This document shows, in pieces, positions 6,683 through 10,541 of a DNA stretch of 10,541 nt (the first letter of the stretch is position 1; the number at the start of each line of letters is the position of its first letter). This DNA is from Betaproteobacteria bacterium UBA6904 (GTDB lineage: Bacteria > Pseudomonadota > Gammaproteobacteria > Burkholderiales > SG8-39). The translations under genes and the position numbers were made by a program. The notes below the pieces were generated by a model. The model saw only the letters and a program-made list of their open reading frames with translations, had not been told where the DNA came from and ran no database searches. The stretch spans positions 1,902 through 12,442 of the forward strand of contig DKBI01000345.1 in NCBI GenBank assembly GCA_002451175.1, given 5' to 3'.

Positions 6683-8644
6683 TTACTCGGGCTTGCCGAT
6701 GTAGTAACCCTGCACGCCGTCCACCATCAGGCTCTTCGCGAGCTCGAAGTCGGCCTCGGTCTCCGTGTATTCGGTCAGCACCTGAATGCCCAGGCCGTGC
6801 GCAATGCCAACGATCGCCTGGACGAAGAACTGCTTGTCGCTCGAATCCGCCATACCGCGCGTATAACCGCCGTCGATCTTGACATAGTCCACCTCGAGGC
6901 CACGCAGGTAGCCGACCGAGGCCGTGCTCTGGCCGAAGCGGTCGATCGACAGCCGCACGCCGGTTTCGCGCAACCGGCTGAACGCCGCTTTGACCTCCTT
7001 GATGTAGCCGATGATCGACTGCTCCATCACCTCAACGATGAGGTGCCGAGCGACGTCCGGCTGCGCCTTGAGCTTGCCATGGAGCCATTCGACGAACATC
7101 GGGTCGACGATCGACTCGAGGGACAGGTTGACCGCGGTCGCGCCACCGCGCACGGGGCCGTCCTTGGCAATGCGCTGCATGACCTTTTCGACGACGACCT
7201 TGTCCAGGAGTTGCAGCGCGCCGAGGCGCTTCGCCGTGGCGATGAACAGCCCCGCGCGAATCAGCTGGCCATCGGAACCCAGGATGCGCACGCACGATTC
7301 GCTGCGGTACTGCCACGCGTCCTCGGAGATGCGGGTCGGCCGCACGGGCTGGAACTGCAGCGCCACGCGATCCGCCGGCAAACCCACCTTGAACATGCCG
7401 TTGATCTCGGCGTACATGGTGTTCACGGCCTGGGCCGCGGCCTCCATTTCGAGGTGCCAGGCCGGCACGCCGCGCGCCTGCGCGACGCCGAGCGCCGCGC
7501 CCATCGTCGCCATGAGCTTGCCGAAGACGGCCCCTTCGCGGTAGCGGTAATAGGTCATGCCGGCGTGCGCCATGAGCGTCGTCTCGGTGCGCGGAAACTC
7601 CTCGATTTCCGCGAGCGCGGCAATCAGCGCATCTCCCAATGCCCCGACGTCGCTCTCTTGGATCTCGGGCACCACCACCCCGAACTCCGGGCCATCGAGC
7701 TTGGCGAGCAGCGCCCCGGGGCGCGACTCCGTGACCTTGCCGAGAAGCACCGCCACGCGCTTGAGCAGCGCATCGCCCTCGACCCGGCCGTTCTTCTCAT
7801 TGAACGCGGCAAACCCGCGCAGGCGAATCACCGCCAGCACCCCCGTGGCGAACTTGGTCGGCGCGCCGATCAGGTGCGTCACGCGCTCGGCGAAGTCGTT
7901 GCGGTTCATCAATCCGGTGACGGCGTCGACGTACGCCTTCTTGCGCATCTTCTCCGCAAGGTCGGTCTGCTCCGTCAACATGCGCTCCACCGACACGACC
8001 ATCTGGTTGAGGGCGCTCGCCACGCGATGCAGCTCGCGGGCCCATGGTAGCTTCGCCAGCACCTTGAACTCGCGCTTCGTGATCGCAATCGCCTGCGCCT
8101 CCATGTCGTCGAGAGGCCGCAGGGCAAGCCGCAGTACGACCAGGACAACCACCAGGGAGGCGATGGCCGCGGTCAGCAGCACCCAGAACGAGCGCATCGA
8201 CACGCGGTACAACTCCGCATAGGCGTGCCCCGGGTGGCTGACAACCTCGATCTTCGCCGCCTGGCGCCAGCCGTCCATGACGATGGCGTCCATGCGTGGC
8301 GTCTCCAGCGGGAACCGGGCGATGAACCACTGCGGCACACCCTCGACCGCCTGCTCCACGCGCTTGCTCACCAGCGACTTGCCGTCCATCGCCTTGACGA
8401 GGATCTCGCTGTAATAGCCGCGGTCGAAGATGGCCGCGGTCATGCGTTCGACGGTCTCGACGTCCTTGACGCGCCCGCTATGCGTGATCGCGAGCCCGAG
8501 GAACGTGGCCGTGTCCTGGGCGTGCGACTCGAGCGTCTTCTGCAGGAACTCCTTCGTGCTCTGAACGACGATCCCGAGCGTGCCGATGAACACCAGCACC
8601 CACAGCAGGGAGATCAATCCTGCCAGCAACCGGGAGAGTTTCAT
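6683..8644 (-). CDS. lapD: LapD-type transmembrane c-di-GMP receptor (degenerate GGDEF-EAL)
   Basis: The 653-residue protein has a membrane segment (about 5-27), a periplasmic LapD-type output domain (28-151), a second membrane segment (152-172), a HAMP linker (to about 225), a GGDEF-like domain (about 240-400) and an EAL-like domain (about 415-650). The periplasmic part contains SHAQDTATFLGLAITH and GWRQAAKIEVVSHPGHA, very close to P. fluorescens LapD, and W106 (VPQWF) matches the tryptophan that contacts LapG. The cyclase signature is DGPEF, not GGDEF, and EAL is replaced near LQFQPV; the metal motifs are also altered (EVMEQ, SIDRFG, TEYTET). So it should bind c-di-GMP without making or degrading it. 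Known role: when bound to c-di-GMP it sequesters LapG and the adhesin is kept. A GAGG lies about 5 nt before the ATG; the gene is 33 nt after lapG. Confidence 0.96.
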   Translation of the reverse strand: MKLSRLLAGLISLLWVLVFIGTLGIVVQSTKEFLQKTLESHAQDTATFLGLAITHSGRVKDVETVERMTAAIFDRGYYSEILVKAMDGKSLVSKRVEQAVEGVPQWFIARFPLETPRMDAIVMDGWRQAAKIEVVSHPGHAYAELYRVSMRSFWVLLTAAIASLVVVLVVLRLALRPLDDMEAQAIAITKREFKVLAKLPWARELHRVASALNQMVVSVERMLTEQTDLAEKMRKKAYVDAVTGLMNRNDFAERVTHLIGAPTKFATGVLAVIRLRGFAAFNEKNGRVEGDALLKRVAVLLGKVTESRPGALLAKLDGPEFGVVVPEIQESDVGALGDALIAALAEIEEFPRTETTLMAHAGMTYYRYREGAVFGKLMATMGAALGVAQARGVPAWHLEMEAAAQAVNTMYAEINGMFKVGLPADRVALQFQPVRPTRISEDAWQYRSESCVRILGSDGQLIRAGLFIATAKRLGALQLLDKVVVEKVMQRIAKDGPVRGGATAVNLSLESIVDPMFVEWLHGKLKAQPDVARHLIVEVMEQSIIGYIKEVKAAFSRLRETGVRLSIDRFGQSTASVGYLRGLEVDYVKIDGGYTRGMADSSDKQFFVQAIVGIAHGLGIQVLTEYTETEADFELAKSLMVDGVQGYYIGKPE

Positions 8645-8677
8645 GTGGACCTCATCGTGTCGAATGTCATGACGGCG

Positions 8678-9340
8678 TCACATCGCCGAGCGCAGCCGCG
8701 CCTGAAGATCGCGCCAGTGGCCGATGCGATCCGAACTGCCGACCGACTGGCCGCGTCCCGTCTGCTCCTTCGCCAGCCACAGGCCCGAGCCGTTGAAGCT
8801 ATAGACGGGAACCAGGTCGGTGCGCCGCGATGCCGGCAACAGGGTCGGGTTGATGTTGTCGAGGACCAGGGGCTCGGCGTCGGGCGTTGGAAAGTACGCG
8901 AGCACCATGTGCGCCTCATTGTATATGACCGTCTCCTTCACATAGGTGATGCGCAGCTTCTCGTCCGGCACGCCCAGCGCGCGCAGCGTGAAATATTTGG
9001 CAATCGAGTAATCCTCGCAATCGCCGCCGTCGGTCGACAGGAACTCGACGGGCGTCGCCCAGTAGTCTTCCTTGCCCCAGTGCTTGAGGTCGCTGATGAA
9101 CTGCGTCAGGTTCATGAAGTCATTGACGACGCGGAGCTTCTCCTCCTCGGAGAGCTTCTTGTACTTCGGGTTGGTAAGAATCTCGCGCCACCCGGTCAGG
9201 CGGGTCTTCGCAACGGGGCCGAACTGCGCCGCGAGCTTGGCGATCTGCTCGGGCGTGATGCCGACGATCTCCTGCGCCAGGGCCGCAACGGCGACCAGCA
9301 GCAGGAGCATCCGCAGCCACCGCGATGTGTGCAGGCGCAT
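8678..9340 (-). CDS. lapG: LapG-type periplasmic cysteine protease (transglutaminase-like)
   Basis: This 220-residue protein is the bacterial transglutaminase-like cysteine protease that cuts the N-terminal retention module of Lap adhesins and releases the cell from a surface. It has a signal peptide (about 1-22, ending in ALA/QE) for the periplasm. The catalytic triad is visible: C108 in GGDCEDYS, H144 in NEAHMVLAYF and D161 in LVLDNINP. The D-C-E-D stretch also matches the calcium-binding acidic residues known from LapG. The length fits the family. No good Shine-Dalgarno precedes the ATG at 9340; an internal ATG at residue 11 (9310) would still leave a signal peptide. The gene is followed after 33 nt by lapD, its known inhibitor and partner, which makes the assignment firm. 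Confidence 0.96.
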   Translation of the reverse strand: MRLHTSRWLRMLLLLVAVAALAQEIVGITPEQIAKLAAQFGPVAKTRLTGWREILTNPKYKKLSEEEKLRVVNDFMNLTQFISDLKHWGKEDYWATPVEFLSTDGGDCEDYSIAKYFTLRALGVPDEKLRITYVKETVIYNEAHMVLAYFPTPDAEPLVLDNINPTLLPASRRTDLVPVYSFNGSGLWLAKEQTGRGQSVGSSDRIGHWRDLQARLRSAM

Positions 9341-9364
9341 GGGAGGCGCAATGATACCCGCGTT

Positions 9365-9385
9365 GGCGCGGCCTCAGGCCGCGCC
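9365..9385 (-). repeat. Perfect hairpin with the livF stop codon as loop
   Basis: GGCGCGGCC and GGCCGCGCC (9 bp, all G/C) flank three bases that are exactly the livF TGA stop codon. There is no T-run after it on either strand, so it is not a standard intrinsic terminator. It marks the junction between the liv genes and lapG and may stabilise the livF 3' end, slow readthrough into lapG, or act as a processing boundary. Confidence 0.7.
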
Positions 9386-10087
9386 CTCGCCAAGGTAGGC
9401 CTCGCGCACCTTGGGATCCTCCAACAGCTGGCGCGCCGGCGCGGCCAAGGTGACCAGACCGGATTCCATCACATACCCGCGCGCGGCGATTTCCAGCGCC
9501 AGGCGAGCGTTTTGCTCCACGAGCAGGATCGTGACGCCTTGCGCCGATATCTCGCGCACGATGTCGAAGATCTTCGCAACCAGGAGCGGCGCGAGGCCCA
9601 TGGACGGTTCGTCGAGCAGCAGGAGCTTCGGCCGCGCCATCAGCGCGCGCCCGATCGCGAGCATTTGCTGCTCCCCGCCCGAGAGCGTGCCGGCGGTCTG
9701 GCCGCGCCGCTCCCGGAGGCGCGGAAAGGTCTCGAACTGCCGATCGAGATCCCCGGCGATCTCCGTGTCCCGCCGGGAGAACGCGCCCATCGACAGATTT
9801 TCCTCCACCGTGAGCTGCGGAAAGATGCCGCGCCCTTCCGGCACCATGACGAGGCCGCGCCGCGGCAGCTCGTGCACCGGCAGGCCCGACAGTTCCGACC
9901 CGGCGTAACGCACCGAACCGGCGTAAACGCGCGTCATTCCGCAAATTGCGCGCAGCGTGGAGCTCTTGCCTGCGCCATTCGCGCCAATGAGGCAGACGAG
10001 CTCGCCCGCGCCCACCTCGAGGTCGATCCCCTTCACCGCGCGGATCCCGCCATAGCGGACCTCGAGGCCGCGCAGCTCAAGCAGCAT
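9374..10087 (-). CDS. livF: Branched-chain amino-acid-type ABC transporter ATPase LivF
   Basis: This 237-residue protein is an ATPase subunit of a high-affinity importer for branched-chain amino acids or related substrates (some family members serve urea, amides or aromatic acids). It has Walker A GANGAGKS (35-42), signature LSGGEQQ (135-141), Walker B LLLLDEP (155-161), and the LivF-specific features PEGRGIFPQLTVEENL, PSMGLAPLLVAKIF and VEQNA; the last has Q instead of the usual switch histidine, normal for LivF. It starts with ATG overlapping the last 11 nt of livG, the usual livG-livF arrangement. The permeases and binding protein would lie beyond the window. The substrate cannot be told from the ATPases. 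There is no obvious functional link to the lap genes behind it. Confidence 0.95.
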   Translation of the reverse strand: MLLELRGLEVRYGGIRAVKGIDLEVGAGELVCLIGANGAGKSSTLRAICGMTRVYAGSVRYAGSELSGLPVHELPRRGLVMVPEGRGIFPQLTVEENLSMGAFSRRDTEIAGDLDRQFETFPRLRERRGQTAGTLSGGEQQMLAIGRALMARPKLLLLDEPSMGLAPLLVAKIFDIVREISAQGVTILLVEQNARLALEIAARGYVMESGLVTLAAPARQLLEDPKVREAYLGEGAA

Positions 10088-10541
10088 GCGCCGCGCCTCC
10101 GAGATAGGCTTCGATCACCTTGGCGTCGCGCTGCACGGCTGACGGTTCGCCCTCCGCGATGCGTTCCCCGTGATCGAGCACGAGCACGCGGTCGCAAACG
10201 CCCATCACCAGGCGCATGTCGTGCTCGATCAGCAGGAGGGTGATGCCATCGGCGCGAATCCGCTCCAGCAGCTTGCGCAAGGCGAGGGTCTCGGAGGCGT
10301 TCATGCCGGCGGCGGGCTCATCGAGCGCGAGCAGTTTCGGATCGGTCGCCAAGGCACGCGCGATCTCCAGCCGTCGCTGATCGCCGTACGGCAGGCTTCC
10401 CGCCGGATCGTTGGCTCGCGCCCGGATGCCCACGTACTCGAGCAATTCCACGGCCCGCCCCTCGATCGCGGCCTCCTCGGCACGCGTCGCGCGATCGCGC
10501 AGAATCGCGCCGATCACACCCGCGCGGGTGCGCACGTGCCG
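10077..10541 (-). CDS. livG: Branched-chain amino-acid-type ABC transporter ATPase LivG, partial (5' end missing)
   Basis: The reading frame runs off the window end; the visible 155 codons are the C-terminal part of LivG, the partner ATPase of LivF. In-frame codons upstream of the first visible Met (10535) still read 'RH', giving the typical LivG run RHMRTRAG, so that Met is internal and not a start. The signature LPYGDQRRLEIARAL, Walker B LLALDEPAAGMN and switch LLLIEHDM are present; Walker A lies outside the window. The signature loop is PYGDQ in place of LSGGQ, usual for LivG (YGxQR). The C-terminus ends in IEAYLGG, the conserved LivG tail. Its last 11 nt overlap livF, so the pair is translationally coupled. 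Confidence 0.95.
   Translation of the reverse strand, partial: RHVRTRAGVIGAILRDRATRAEEAAIEGRAVELLEYVGIRARANDPAGSLPYGDQRRLEIARALATDPKLLALDEPAAGMNASETLALRKLLERIRADGITLLLIEHDMRLVMGVCDRVLVLDHGERIAEGEPSAVQRDAKVIEAYLGGAAHAA

Noticed and set aside
6629..8050. 473-codon open frame on the plus strand opposite lapD
   Set aside because: Same reverse-frame shadow pattern; the opposite strand encodes a clear LapD.
6683..8644. LapD as an active diguanylate cyclase or phosphodiesterase
   Set aside because: Both active-site signatures are altered (DGPEF for GGDEF; EAL and DDFG motifs lost), which fits a receptor instead of an enzyme.
8225..10243. 672-codon open frame on the plus strand opposite lapD, lapG, livF and livG
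   Set aside because: It crosses four real minus-strand genes and their junctions, with low-complexity R/H/A-rich composition. It is a GC-driven shadow.

Overview
The window is a high-GC stretch (genes look about 62-66 % GC) with one-way gene order: every convincing gene is on the minus strand, so transcription runs from base 10541 towards base 1. LivG/LivF amino-acid transporter subunits, a complete Lap-type adhesin secretion and retention set, and protein features close to those of Pseudomonas and Bordetella Lap proteins suggest a proteobacterium, most likely a betaproteobacterium (Burkholderiales or Rhodocyclales-like). The species cannot be named from this sequence.

Layout in transcription order. 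(1) 10541-9374: the 3' part of livG and complete livF, the two ATPases of a branched-chain amino-acid (or amide/urea-type) ABC importer, overlapping by 11 nt. livF ends in a perfect 9-bp hairpin whose loop is its own stop codon. (2) 9340-3135: lapG (periplasmic cysteine protease), lapD (membrane c-di-GMP receptor with degenerate GGDEF and EAL domains), lapB (type I secretion ABC transporter with a degenerate C39-like domain) and lapC (HlyD-type adaptor). (3) 3138-2446: a LuxR/NarL-type response regulator whose TTG start overlaps the lapC stop. Its receiver domain is degenerate and it carries a WVTR motif resembling the c-di-GMP-binding motif of VpsT. (4) 2445-2181: a 265-nt AT-richer intergenic region with repeats, inverted repeats and a possible small ORF. 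(5) 2180-819: a TolC-family outer membrane channel (lapE/aggA-like), followed by a strong intrinsic terminator. (6) 746-1: a conserved 112-residue protein of unknown function and the N-terminal third or so of a probable M23 peptidase that leaves the window.

How it should work, from the known Pseudomonas fluorescens Lap system: LapB, LapC and the TolC channel export a very large adhesin that stays anchored in the outer membrane. LapG cuts the adhesin to release the cell from a surface. When c-di-GMP is high, LapD binds it and holds LapG inactive. The adhesin gene is not in the window. The main point beyond the standard system is the embedded regulator, which might read c-di-GMP directly instead of a phosphoryl group and control the neighbouring promoter. 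That is a hypothesis from motif and context only. No tRNA, rRNA, insertion sequence or CRISPR array was seen.
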